DNA from: Camellia lanceoleosa
Lineage: Eukaryota > Streptophyta > Magnoliopsida > Ericales > Theaceae
Assembly: GCA_025200525.1 (NCBI GenBank)
Contig: CM045770.1
Location: 81,585,347-81,649,346, forward strand
Length of the DNA: 64,000 bases
Reading direction: 5' to 3'
The notes beneath the pieces are model-generated. The model saw only the letters and a list, made by a program, of their open reading frames with translations. It did not search any database and was not told the origin of the DNA. Both the position numbers and the translations under genes were made by a program. Below are positions 47,360 to 59,554 of this stretch, in pieces. Positions within the stretch are counted from its first letter, which is position 1, and every line of letters starts with the position of its first letter.

Positions 47360-48290
47360 ATTTTTATTATTGGCAATTCCGTTTGACAAAATTCCTTTCA
47401 GTGTAATTTTATTCAATCTTTTATTTTTGTAAGGTTACGAGTATTTAGATGGGAATCCAACTCGAATTGTGCCTATGCAGAGGAGCTTGTGGTCTTAATC
47501 CTATTAGGTTTTTGCAGTTCAAGTTGTTTTTTCGCTCGAGTAGTCATTTTTACGCTCGAGCGGAGATTGCGGCTTTTCAGAAGTTTCACTCGCCTGCAAA
47601 AGTATTGAGAGTTGTATTTTTCTGCTTGAGCGGCCATTTTTGTGCTCGAGCATAGACCCGGTTGAGTCACAAGCGTTTTAGTCACTCTGCTCGAGCGGCC
47701 ATTCTTGTGCTTGAGTGGAGATCGTGGATCTGTTTGCTATAAAAGCTGTAGTTCAGTCAGGTTTTAGGGTACGGCTTCCAGATCTTCTTCTTGGGTATTA
47801 GGATTTTCTTCCGGAGCTTCTTTACTTGTTTCTTTTGATATTTGTGAGAATTTAAATCATGAATTGAGTGGATTATATCAAAGGGTTTGTTTGTTTTATT
47901 TATTCAATACAAAAGAGAGAGTTGTTCTTCGGTGGATTCTGAGGAATTTGGGCCTGAAGCTTTGGTGGATTCTAGAGTGGTTCATCACCGTGGATTCAAC
48001 ATCGGCGTTGTGGATTCAACGTTGAGCAAGACAATTTCAAAGTGAAGACGAGATTGGAAGATGCACATAGGGGTCGGTTCGATTTGAGTGTGGATTCGCT
48101 AGGTAATTGAGAGTACACTTGTGTAATTCCTTTATGTCTACTTAGTGGATTGTTTTGTAACTTTTGCCCGTAATTTTTTTTATCACAATTGGAGGCGCTC
48201 CAATTGTGGTTTTTCGACGTTTAATCATTCTGTTTATTTGTTTTTTATTGTTTGATTGTGATTGTTATTTACTGGTTAAAACTGATACAT
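47345..48290 (+). mobile_element. Probable solo LTR of another retrotransposon
   Basis: This block differs in style from its surroundings. It has repeats of GCTCGAGCGGCCATTTTTGT type, a TATA-like CTATAAAAG near 47737, a series of GTGGATTC repeats, and a hairpin (CAATTGGAGGCGCTCCAATTG near 48187). It begins near TGTTGG and ends near AATAAACA. I could not find a matching 5-bp duplication, so the borders are approximate. Confidence 0.55.
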
Positions 48291-48299
48291 AATCACAAA

Positions 48300-49873
48300 T
48301 AAACATCTCGAGGATTTTAGATTTTTCAGGACTCTTAAAAGCAAATAAAATGTTTCAAATTCTAACCCCAACAAATTCGAGAAAGTATGGGTACCTAGAA
48401 AGAAATCAAGTTATTTTGTAGGTGAAATCTCAAAGAATACCAATGACTTGGAGAGAAGATGCACATCAAGAGTATTCAAATCTTAAGAGCAAAATCAATC
48501 CCTACATGATGATAAATGATGAAATAATGAGAGCTACCAAGATGAACAATAGAGGTAATGTATGGATGAAGATTCCAAAGTGATAAATAATGATATAACC
48601 TCCAATACAACTTCAAGCTTAAATTTTATATTCGTTAATGTGTGATTTATGTAAAATAGGTTTCTAAAATTTCTTGACTTTGATTAGTAAAATTTATTGA
48701 TGAAATCTATTTGTGAATAAATCTTAATACTATTCATCTTGCATATTTATAATAATTTGACTGCATAATCCATTTAGAGTTATATTATTATAGAATTGGT
48801 TTTGATAATATAGCATTTGTACATTAATTATATTGTGAAAATTGTGTTTAGTACGCCCATAAGATATGCTCTCTCTCTCTCTCTATATATATATATACAT
48901 ATAAATTCATGTCCATATGCTTCACATTGTATATTTGATAATGATAGTGACATATATTGTGAATAATCGATTCGTAGATGATGCATTATTTTATGAAATT
49001 GCTTTGTTTCAATTTTGACAAATAGGTTGTGTTTTTATTCAATGCATTTGACAATGACAGTTTTTTTTGTTGAATTTGATATTGCTTTGAAGTTATCTTA
49101 AAAATCTTTTGAATTTGGTTATTTTGAAATTATCAAAATTAATTTGTTTATAGCATTCTTGTTTTATTCCACATTGAGTAGAATAATTGTATCAAGCTTG
49201 TACATATGGATTGAATATAGTTGATAAAAATGCCTTTGAAAAAGAAGCACCAACTTAGGGGGATAAATAATTTTGCTAAACACATCTTTTAAACCCCTTT
49301 GAGATGATTTATTTATGAAAGGAAATTAAAGACTGAGAAGTTTCCAACTTATAAATTAAAGATATGTTTCCTACTACTCTCTTAAGTTCTTTTGAGGTAA
49401 ATTTCATAGATTCTCTTACATCCTTTGAGCTAACATTTTCATTACAAAGATATGGAAATGATTGATTATTCATGAATTTAATTATGCATCATATGATTTG
49501 TAATGTATATTCTTTGATGATGAATGAAGAGAAATATATTGTTGCCAAAAAGGAAAAAAGAAAATCATGCTTATGCTTAAAATTGTGCTATATATTTTTT
49601 TGATAATTTTCTTGGCATATGAACTCTTATATCTTGGACATGCCTTAGTTGTGGAATTTCTCTAACTTCAAGTGATTATAATGAGATCAAGTTATGTGAG
49701 CTGTAATTGGTATTTTGCATAATGCTTGTGTTGTGATTGTTAAATTCTCTTAGATTGTATAATTGGGGTCAATAACTTCATGGGTTTGCTCTTTCATTGT
49801 ATTTATCTATTTACCCATTAGTAATCTTAATGAAAATAAACTCCAACATTTTTCTATGATTATTTTCTTTATA

Positions 49874-49908
<35 letters not shown>

Positions 49909-50745
49909 TGATCTTTCGTCTATCTCTCTTTCACTCTCGCTTTCCAACTCCATCACTGCTGTCATCCACCACCTTTATCACCATCATCATCTACCTAAAT
50001 CTCTCATCGATTTACCAAAATCCATCACAAATCTACATAAATCTATCACCGATCTACCAAGATCTATCTTCGATCTACATCATATCCATTACCAATCTTC
50101 ACTGTCCTTTCTGATCATCTCCATCGTCGTAGATCTGCATCATCATCATCGATCTTCACCATTATCACTGATCTTCATTGTTGTCGACGATCTTTACATC
50201 CATTAGCATCTTTTCTATTATGAAAATGCTAGAATTATTTTTGCAATTTTCTAATACTTCTTTTGTGATTGTATGTGCCATAAACTCTTTATTATTGTAT
50301 TACTATTACTTTTACCTGGTATGAAGCATTTGGTTTCATGTGTCTTTTCTCTTTTTTTTGCTAATACACTTGGTGTAGTTGTATATGGCTGGATTTTATT
50401 GGCCCTCGGTATTATCAATTGGTAATTTATTGTGTTATTTTTGTGCATTAACTTAGGGAGAGTTTCTATATTCAACAGATATTGTGTTAAATGCTTGCAT
50501 CATTATTGTTAAATATTTCTTGTTGCATTTATTTCAAAAGATAAATAATTTTCTTTACCCGTATTAACCTATTATTTTGATGATGTCAAAGGGGAGAAGA
50601 AATATAATTTTTATATAAATTTATTTGACAAAGAATTTGTTAATAAATTGAGAGAAACTATAATACAAATAAATGCTTGTATTATAATTGTTGAAAATTT
50701 TTTGTTGCATTTATTTCTGTTTGCCATTATAAAAAAAGGTGAGAT
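48300..50745 (+). other. 3' interior of the Copia element without recognisable pol
   Basis: After the gag remnant KVWVPRKKSSYFVG the sequence is AT-rich. It has a (CT)n run near 48871, another near 49877-49902, then CACCATCATCATC and CACCGATCTACC repeats to about 50200. TGATGTCAAAGGGGAGAAGA near 50582 and AAAAAAAGGTGAGA near 50730 resemble the 3' polypurine sequences of SIRE-type elements. No reverse transcriptase, RNase H or integrase motif was seen. Confidence 0.55.
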
Positions 50746-51912
50746 CGTTAATCATATGGTTTAATTTTGATGATGTCTAAACATTATGGGATAAATTGTG
50801 ATTTTTCAAAATACATATTTTACATTTTTTGACACAAAATATTTAAAATGCATGTTTGAAATTCGTGAAAGTTACTGTGCATAAAATCCGCTTGTCACTA
50901 TTCACTATTCATGTTTTGAAAAAATCTGTTTATCACTATTTACTTCTTTTGAAAAAATTTGACATACCTACATGGGGTGATTGATTATTTTTACTAGAAC
51001 GTATCTAAAATCTTTACAGTAACTACAAAGATTTTAAAAGGAGTATATATTTTTATATCTGATATAAATGTTATTTAAAGAGATTTTACTATACGTACAA
51101 ATATTTTAATAGAGAAGTTAATGTGTAGTCAAATAGTTTAATAGAAAAGTTAATATATAGTCACTGTGCATCATCTGTTTTTACGGGAATTGTTTTGAAA
51201 TTTTGTTATTACTATTCATTAAAAACGATTTCGGCCTATATTTTCAACTCCTCCGCCTGCTAAATTTGAAAAGAAGAAATTGGCCCGTACTTCGAGTGTC
51301 TTCGTCTCTTCTAACGGATATGGAGCGTTTCTATCCTAACAGATAGATTTTTGGGTGTGTTTTTGTTGAAGAGAAATAATAAGTGAATAAGAGAAAAATA
51401 TGTTATATTGAAATATTCTCAAATATTGTATTGTGTTTCATTGAGTTATATTTTTTGTGAGAAAATTTGTTGAAAGTTTGAGTAAAATTGTAAAAGAGTT
51501 TTCTATCCCTTATTTATATTATTATTGTAAAAAAAAAAAAATTGTGAGTGATTTTTGAGATAAAATTACTTGGTTAGATGTGACCAGGTGTCGGATTCTA
51601 AACTAGTTAGAATGATCAGGATTGGTCACTTATTGTAAAGGTCTACTAGCTCCAGTGAAGCTAGTAGTGTAATTGCTATTTGAAGAATAGTGGAGAAATT
51701 TTCAAAGAGGATACTTAGGGAGTGGACGTAGACTCGACGTACCGAACCACTATAAATCATTGTATTTGATTTTCATTTCCTGTCTCTTTTACTTTTATAT
51801 TGATTATTATTACTCTATTATTTTATTTGTTTAAATTTGAATATTTTGATTATTATTTTTCATATTGTACAATTTATTTAATAAACCAATTCACCCCTCT
51901 TAAGTTATAACA
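50746..51912 (+). repeat. 3' LTR of the Copia element
   Basis: Starts CGTTAATCATATGGTTTAAT, where the expected TG has become CG, and ends TTAAGTTATAACA. Aligns with the 5' LTR at 43681-44939. Confidence 0.85.
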
Positions 51913-52698
51913 ATATATACATATGATGATTATTATATGAATTCATGTAAGAAGTAAAAAAGGATAAAATTTTTCTGATGATATATCGAATGTTAAATTT
52001 TATTTAGATGAATCACAGAAACATCCTTTGACATTCTGAAAATAATAGAAATGCCTTTTACATTTGAAAATTGTCAATAAGACCCCAAAACTTCACGGAG
52101 GTTAATAAAATAATGATTTTTGTTCATGGAAACCAAAAAAAAATGTATAATATCTATGCATCACTCTTCTTAAGTTTATAAAACCATGGACACTTTTGAC
52201 AAAAATACACAAACACCTGAGTTTACTTAACTTTTTTAAGAAAAATGATTATTTCATTTTACTAATTATAATAAATGACAACAACAAATTAATAGTACTA
52301 GGCAAAATATTTTGCTTGCATTTGCTATATCAAATTTTAAAATTTGCAACAAAAAAATTATTATTATTATTTTTTATTTCAATTTTTTTATTTGACTTTT
52401 TCGCAAAAAAGAACAAAAAAAATAAAAATAAAAGGGTAAAAGAGTAATTTTGTTGAAAAATATCAATGTCAATCACCTGTTAACGTTGATAGAGTTTTGA
52501 ATGATATCCACTTTCAAAGATCAAAGTGTCTCATTGATGTATCGAAACATCAACAATGTCCATGATTTTAAAACAAATGGTAAAATAATCTTTGAGAACT
52601 TTTTTCATAAATCCCGTTTTCAATAATTTTATATCATAAGATCTAAATCATTTTTTATTATCTCATTAGGTTCCATTCAGTATAACAAGACCAAATTA
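51913..52698. other. AT-rich intergenic DNA, nothing recognised
   Basis: The open frame at 52196-52447 is low-complexity Lys/Phe/Leu sequence without a domain. Confidence 0.55.
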
Positions 52699-53480
52699 CA
52701 CTCCCTCCATTCTAAAACCAAAACCATTCTTATTCTTCGTATCTTCACTCCAAAAATATGCATTAACTACACACCTTTATTTAATGTTGATATATATTAT
52801 ATATAAAAAATTAAACATGATTCTTTATTGAATGTCATTATGTTTTGGTACTTCCCATGCATTCAAATGTTGATTGTACGTGATGACGTGAATATAAGTG
52901 TATATATTAGATGACATGAATATTCACATTAGATGACGTTAATGTGAATGTCCACATCAAATGACGTTGTGATAAAGGTGATGTTAAGGTTCACATTAAC
53001 ATTACATCAAATTACACAACCACAAGTCTCAACTTTCATTTAAATATAAACATGACGTGAATGTTCACACTAAAATATATGAATGTGAATATTCACATGA
53101 ATTCTGGAATATAGATATTAACATTATGAATATTAACATTTGTACGAATATTTATATGTTTTAGTGTGAACATTCACGTTATCTGATGTAAATATTCACA
53201 TTCACGTCATCTGATGTGGATATTTATGTCATCACGTACAGTCAACATTTGGATGCATGGGAACTTTCAAAACATAATGACAATCAATAAAGAATTATGT
53301 TTAATTTTTTGGATGCATGAGAATTATCAAAACATAATGACATTTAATAAAGAACCATGATTAATTTTTTGTGTAATGTATATCAATATTAAATAGTAGT
53401 GTGTAGTTAATACATATCAACATTAAATATAAAGGTATAAGAGTCTAAAAAAATAGTATAAATCAAGAAAAATGACCTAA
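52699..53480. mobile_element. Long inverted repeat, probable foldback element
   Basis: The left arm (about 52757-52930) has CATTATGTTTTGGTACTTCC and CAAATGTTGATTGTACGTGA. The right arm (about 53210-53430) has their complements (TCACGTACAGTCAACATTTG, AACATAATGACAATCAATAA). Near 53260-53360 the right arm is itself partly duplicated. The centre holds many ATGACGTGAATGTTCACA-type palindromic units. The left tip CTCCCTCCATTCTAAAACC resembles a transposon terminus; its right partner is degraded. Confidence 0.65.
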
Positions 53481-56379
53481 TAGAATAAATGTATAAATAC
53501 GTAGAACTAAGTGGGTTATAAATTTCTTTCATTGACTTCTTAGGTTAGAACACTCCTAAATAGAATTTATCAATAATCTTTTAATTGAAAATTTATTAGT
53601 GATTTACAATAAAGGGATGAAGATGGTACAATTTTTAAATGTCAAATAAATTTTTTTAATAATATATTAAAAATATCAAAAAATATTTGTCTATTTTTAT
53701 GAAATGTCATGAAAAGTGTGTCATCTTTTACCCATAAAAAGTGTTTCATTCAATTTGTTACCTAGCAGATGCACATCGAGACTGGTTTCCTTTCCAAAGG
53801 TAAACAGTCAGGATAAAGATCACTAATTTGGTGGCTTTAATATATCACTAATGAGGTGAAAAAGACGGAAAAAAAAACAGACATAACATACATTGTAACA
53901 GTGAGTTAGACCCACTACCATATCATTAGTGGTAACTCTAATTAAAATTCCAAATTGTACAATCCTCTCTAATCTATGCTAAATAATTGATCACATGCAC
54001 TTACACCTACCCCTCTCTCTCTCTCTCACACACACATAATTAATGATATATTTTTAGAATTTTTATACAGAATTTATAGTAAAAATGGATTGATTATTTG
54101 GTAGTATGAGTATGGCCATGTGATACTTTATATGATAGTATGATTGGTGGAGAAGGTAAAATATTAATTATTTGTGTTAAGTGATTGAAGAGCATGATGA
54201 GACATAATGAATGATACTTGATGAGGAATTATGATAGTAATAATTGTTTTTATTGTAAATGAAATGATCATAAATTGTCATATCATTTTATATAAAAATT
54301 CCAATGTTAACAAATGTTCGCGGAGCATAAAAATATATATAGAACTCATGACACTTTTCCCTAGTTTTAAAACGTATTTTTACTTATTTTAAAATAATTT
54401 TTAATTTGTTTGCTATTTTCAGAACTCTTTTTCTACTAATCTTAACATTAAACAATACATAAGGCACACATAATAACATTTATCAAAATTTTATACATAA
54501 ATTATATTTGTATGTTGTTAGTCTAGAAATGAACTTTGCTCAACTTGTGCTTGCACAGGTCACACCCTACACGAGTAGGTTCAATGTACCAAAATTGTTC
54601 AATGCTTGGGACTTTCTTTTGGGAACCGACAACCATTTCATGCCCACATTTATGACAAACCCACTAGTATTTATTTTGGTAGATTTGGGTACACCTTATC
54701 AGTTATGTGTATTTTGGTCAGTTACAAATTATAATCTTCCAAATTAAAAGGGATATAATATTACAGCAATGTTAAATATTATGAAAAAAATTTCATGAAA
54801 ATGGTCATGAAAAATTTGTGACCGTTAGATTACACTTACAATAAAGCATCATACACTAACTAAGGTAATCTAAGGATTACAAACTTTTCATGATCCCTAA
54901 CATTTCTCATAATATTATAACCCAAATGAGGAGATCAAATAGACCTTTGCTCGCAAACTTGGGCAGCAAAATGGAGTTAGGATTTCACTTATTTACTGTA
55001 CCTATTTCTATTGTTTTCAATCATCTTATACTTGATGTCAAAGGACAATACTTATTTAGTTTTATTGAAGTTCTTATTTAACCAAATTTTTAGAAGAAAA
55101 AAAAAAAGTAGACCTCTGATGTTCCTCAGTTTTGGATGTTAATCCCTACCTTGCTCATCATACTGTCCCTCAAGGGTTCGACCCTGTCTCTTCAATACAA
55201 GGGCCAGGACTCGACAGAAAGGGCTAGTGGTGGCCCATGGTTGATGGTCCTTATATGATCTGTTATTCTATCTTATGCCCCCCAAACAATAATTGAATGG
55301 GTCACCCTGCTTAACAACAGTATCTCTTTGGAGAAAAATTTCATTACGACGGTGATAATATTTGGTATTATCCAATTATAAATTGCCGTGTAAGTATATT
55401 ATATTTCTATATGCAGATGTGTAAGTCTTAAGATAAGTTGGATGGAGTAGTTATATTCAGATAGTGAGGTTCGCTATTTATGTAGTGTTTTATCAATTTA
55501 TTTTTTTTTATAAACGATTTATGTATAGAACCTACAAAGTAAACAAATTAAATTATTGAAGTTGAACCAATAGTAAACTCACGGATCTAGTGATACGAGA
55601 TTCACATTAATATATATAGATTTTATACCAATAAATAGTGTAAACGTGACAATGTCACACACACTTAAATAATTACTGTTATACATGTTATTATGATATT
55701 AGTATAATAAGTCCCAACACTTGTATTTATTTGAGACTTGAAATGATAAACATAATATATTATATAAACATGTTACACTTAATATTATTTTTAATTGATG
55801 AAGACAATGATTAAGACCATGATGAGGCTAATATACATTCCAACCACAACTCCAAGCTCTCTGATTGCCCAACAGGAAGCAGTAATGAACAAGGAATAAT
55901 GAGTTCATCAAAGTCATAGTGATCAAATGGTGTGTGCGACCCCATTTAATGATTTATCATTGAATATATAAGGGATGATGGTCCATCTAAGACCGCTTTG
56001 CATTGAAGTGATTCATCATCTGTGGGGTAACAACTAGCTCATGAACTGATGGAAACTGATGGGCTATAAATATATTGTTGATTATTATAGTGAAGATTAC
56101 ATGATCTAGTTAAAATAAGATTTTTTTTTTTTTTATTTCATTTTAGTACAAGTTGATATTATTATGAAAGATGATGTAACTGTTATATACTCGATAAACA
56201 TGCAAATAGTGTATTGAAACTTGTAAATTTTATATAAAATTATATTGGAATATAAAAAATATATTAAATCCTTAACTTTTTTGATATATATTTTTTAATA
56301 TATTCATAATTCATTAAATTGTTATTAATATAATCCTATTAATCGGTGTGAATATAATCAGTTAGCGATTCTCTATTTA
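53481..56379. other. AT-rich intergenic DNA
   Basis: No gene was recognised. A possible short MITE at about 54056-54303 has AATTTTTATACAG and its near-complement at the ends. A patch at 55130-55260 (GGGTTCGACCCT, GGCCAGGACTCGAC) is less AT-rich and may be a decayed retroposon. (TC)n and (CA)n runs lie near 54013-54038. Confidence 0.45.
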
Positions 56380-56866
56380 GGGGTGTTTGGTGGGACTTTT
56401 TTGAGCCAACTTATGGCTTCTGGTTTTTAAAAAGTTATTTTGGACTGTTTGGTTAGACTTATTTCAAACAACTTCTGATTCTAACAACTTATTTTAAGTA
56501 AAAAAAGCTGATTCTGAGAAGCTACTCACCCCTTACTTCTGATTATCAACTTCTGCTGTGGACATGTTAATTCACGGTTATACACTTAGATTTTTTTATT
56601 TTTTTAAAAATAAAAAAAGACACAAATGGACTATAAAATAATATTATTATTTTTTCTGAGAAATATAGACAAATAGTGAATAATAAAAAATAAAAGTTAA
56701 TTGAAAAAGCTATTTCACAGTTTATTTAACAAACACTACTTAGCAACTTAAATCTATAATCCAACAGCTATACCAAACAGATTAACAGCTTCTGATTAAA
56801 ATCATAATCTACAATCTGTTAAGTTATAATTTATAATCTGTTTTAATAGTTACACCAAACAGAACC
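56380..56866. mobile_element. Tourist-like MITE, first of a tandem pair
   Basis: Starts GGGGTGTTTGGTGGGAC after TTA (56377-56379) and ends with the complement of GGTTCTGTTTGGTG before TTA (56867-56869). That TTA is also the left flank of the next MITE. Inner inverted blocks around CTTCTGATT and AATCAGAAG are visible. Confidence 0.7.
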
Positions 56867-56869
56867 TTA

Positions 56870-57098
56870 GGCCTCGTTTGGGAACAGGCTAATTTAGTAA
56901 TTTTTTGGCTAATTGGCTAAAAAGGTTGGTAAGAAAAACCTGTATGTTTGGGCCAACTTTTTGGCTAATTACGAAACGACGTGCAAAAAGTAGAGAAAAA
57001 AGGGAATCTTTGACTTTTTGGTATGGGTTGTTGGCTTTTTGGCTAAAAAGGTAACTTTTTGGCTAATTGACTATTTTAGCCTCTTGCCAAACGAGGCC
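56870..57098. mobile_element. Tourist-like MITE, second of a tandem pair
   Basis: The near-perfect termini GGCCTCGTTTGG begin directly after the shared TTA (56867-56869) and end before TTA (57099-57101). The inverted repeat extends through GCTAATTT/GGCTAAAA blocks. This is the best-preserved Tourist-like copy, so it is probably the youngest. Confidence 0.85.
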
Positions 57099-57101
57099 TT
57101 A

Positions 57102-57738
57102 GTACTACGTCCTCTCATGCTTCTTTATTGATCTTTTTGCATATTTATTTAATGTCGAAATTACCTAAGGGTTCTACTAACAATTATCCAGATGCACCAA
57201 AAACAAATGTAAAACTTAAAACACATTTTACTCATCAAAAATATTTTTAACACTTTATTATTATTATTTTTAAAGTACTTTTTTCTACTAATTCCAACCT
57301 TGTTTAGCCATTACATAAAACAAAACTTGTAGCACTGTAACACTGTTGTAATTCTCCATTTCAACGCTTCCATAATTCCACGTCAGATGGTCGTCCACCT
57401 CATTTAAATCCCCATGCTGCATAATGTTAGGAATATTAAATTTTTTACTAAATAAATAATCAAATATTTTACATAGATCTCATATCTGCAATTTTATAGA
57501 TCCCAAACATTTGATCATCTATTTAATAAAAAAATTGAGATCTATAACATTTTCGAATATAAAAACGTGTGTCATATCTCTTTCATTAATCACAAATTTT
57601 TTAAAACACCACTTGATCAAGATCACTGAATAACTTCTCCATGATTAGATATATAAACTATCAGATTAATTAAATCAAGGCCCTGAACTATTAGTAAGGA
57701 TTACTTTAGCCTTTTATCAGTGAATTTACATATATATT
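57102..57738. other. Spacer before the gypsy LTRs
   Basis: AT-rich sequence with no recognised gene or element. Confidence 0.5.
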
Positions 57739-58308
57739 TGATAATATTGCTTGCTCCAGATGGAGCAGGTTGGGTTGATCCACGATTCCTAAACCGTTGT
57801 CCGATTGTTGAACCTACAGAGAAATCTGCACAAGAGTTCAACGAGAAACAAGGAACGGGGAGACCCCCAGCGAACCCTCCGACAAGCAAGTTAGAGAGGT
57901 GAGAGTGATGAAATATAGAGACAGGATGGTGATCGAGAACTTAACATTTTCTTTGTCTTAGAAGCCTGCTTATATCCTTTGTTCATCATTTCCTTGTCTA
58001 CTCTGAGCCGTCATATTGGCCGAAAGTCTATGTTCTAACTTGCCTTGTTCGTGGTGAGGCTGTTCTGTTCCGACGTGAAGGGTTATCGTAATAAATGCTT
58101 CAGGGAAACTCATTAATGGCTGATGTGTGGTGCAATAACTTTGCAGGATCTTTGTCTGTTGATGTGGTTGGTTCTTTACTTGACAAGTGTTTAGATGTCA
58201 TTGGTGCTTGGTGTAACATTAGGTTCTAAGAATGTTGGGCTTTAGTATTTGGATCATGGATTGGGCCTTAAGTGGTGGGCCATATCCTTTATGGGCCCAC
58301 CCATGTCA
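57739..58308 (-). repeat. LTR copy 1, extra
   Basis: A 570-base sequence from TGATAATATTGC to CATGTCA, over most of its length very similar to 58319-58878. It is separated from the second copy by only ten bases (GTAAAACTAA). It may be a leftover LTR from unequal recombination or a separate solo LTR. Confidence 0.7.
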
Positions 58309-58318
58309 GTAAAACTAA

Positions 58319-58878
58319 TGATACTGCTTACTCTAGATGGAGCGGGTCGGGTTGATCCATGCTTCATAAACCGTTGTCCGATTGTTGAGCCCACAGAGAA
58401 ACCTACACAAGAGTTCAACGGGAAACGAGAAGTCCCCCAGCAAACCCTCCGAAGAGCAAGTAAGAGAGGTGAGAGTGATGGAATATAGAGATAGGATGGT
58501 GATCGAGAACTTAACCTTTTCTTTGTCTTAGAAACCTGTTTATATCATTTGCTCATCATTTCCTTGTCCACTTCGAGCTGTCATATTGGCCGAAAGTCTA
58601 TATTCTAGCTTGCCTTGTTCGTGGTGAGGCTATTCTGTTCCGACGTGAAGGGTTGTCGTAATAAATGCTACAGGGAAACTCATTAATGGCTGATGTGTGA
58701 TGCAATAACTCTGTAGGATCTTTGTCTACTGATATGGCTGGTTCTTCACTTGACAAGTGTTTAAATGTCATTGGTTCTTGGTGTAACATTGGGTTCCAAG
58801 AATGTTGGGCTTTAGTATTTGGATCATGGATTGGGCCTTAAGTGGTGGGCCATATCCTTTATGGGCCTACTCATGTCA
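58319..58878 (-). repeat. LTR copy 2, the 3' LTR of the gypsy element
   Basis: Runs from TGATACTGC to CATGTCA, keeping TG...CA ends on either strand. It directly abuts the element interior. Shared internal landmarks with copy 1 are CCGTTGTCCGATTGTTGA, GGATGGTGATCGAGAACTTA and GGCCGAAAGTCTAT. Confidence 0.75.
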
Positions 58879-58984
58879 GTGGTCCTCTATTTCCAAGTGT
58901 AGCTTCAGTCCAACGAAGGGAAGAAGGAAGAAGAGAGGAGTTGTGAGAGGTTGATGGAGAGAAGACCGACTGGGAGGTGGTCCG

Positions 58985-59143
58985 AGCGCGAAGGGTGACC
59001 GAGTAGAGAGATCGACCGCGAGGAGGGCTGACCATGAAGGGTAGCCGAGTGGACGGATCGACTACAAGGAGGGCCGACCGCGAAGGGTGGCCGAGTAAAC
59101 AGATCGACCGCGAGGAGGGCCGACCGCGAAGGGTGATCGAGTG
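58985..59143. repeat. GC-rich minisatellite, about 55-60 bp unit
   Basis: Three to four copies of ATCGACCGCGAGGAGGGCCG plus ACCGCGAAGGGTGGCCGAGT follow one another between the LTR and the antisense gene. Apparent open frames on the minus strand are products of the repeat. Confidence 0.85.
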
Positions 59144-59554
59144 AAAAAGGGAAGTGGTGGTACGCGGGGCTCGAGGAGCGGCGGGGCACGTATTGAAGTG
59201 AAGTGGAATAGTTATGGAAAGGGAAGAGAGTAGTAGATCGTGGTCGTACACGTGGCATAATCCTTTAATGGGAGAGGTAACGCGTTAGGAAGAAGTGAAG
59301 GGACAGGGTGATATAGGGCAGTGAAGAGGCAAGGGCGGGATTTTTTCGAAAATTTTCAAACTGGCGAAATTGAATCTTGACCCTTAGAATATAGGCAAGC
59401 GTGGACATTTGGGGTTATGCGCTTTACTTACTTTATCACAAAAAACTAACACATCCCTGAAGTAAACTCGTTTGTCTCGTGCAACACGCCTCTGCAACAC
59501 TTTGCAAACTTCCTTGTGCCAGCGTCCGAAGCAATACGTAGACACGTAGAAGAA

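Larger units (their letters stand above)
43681..51912 (+). mobile_element. Decayed SIRE/Maximus-like Copia retrotransposon
   Basis: Two similar LTRs of about 1.2 kb flank an interior with a primer binding site, gag remnants and 3' purine-rich sequence. Copia gag at the 5' end, a coiled-coil extension and AGGGGGA-like downstream motifs (for example TTAGGGGGATAAATAA near 49258) fit the SIRE/Maximus lineage. No reverse transcriptase or integrase was found, so pol is deleted. Another element's LTR-like block sits at about 47345-48290. Flanks share only TATA; the duplication is not convincing. Confidence 0.75.

Noticed and set aside
49763..50206. 147-codon frame with repeated DLPKSIT-like peptides
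   Set aside because: It runs through a TC microsatellite and CATCAC/GATCTACC repeats; low complexity and no domain.
54508..54747. 79-codon frame in the intergenic desert
   Set aside because: Normal-looking composition but no recognisable domain, splice context or neighbouring exon; unsupported as a gene.
57720..57902. Short frames in the gypsy LTR
   Set aside because: The same sequence recurs in the second LTR with frame changes, so it is not conserved coding.
58871..59258. Minus-strand Ser/Pro/Arg-rich frames of 117-126 codons
   Set aside because: Two overlapping frames are both open because the underlying GC-rich minisatellite has no stops; this is repeat-driven.
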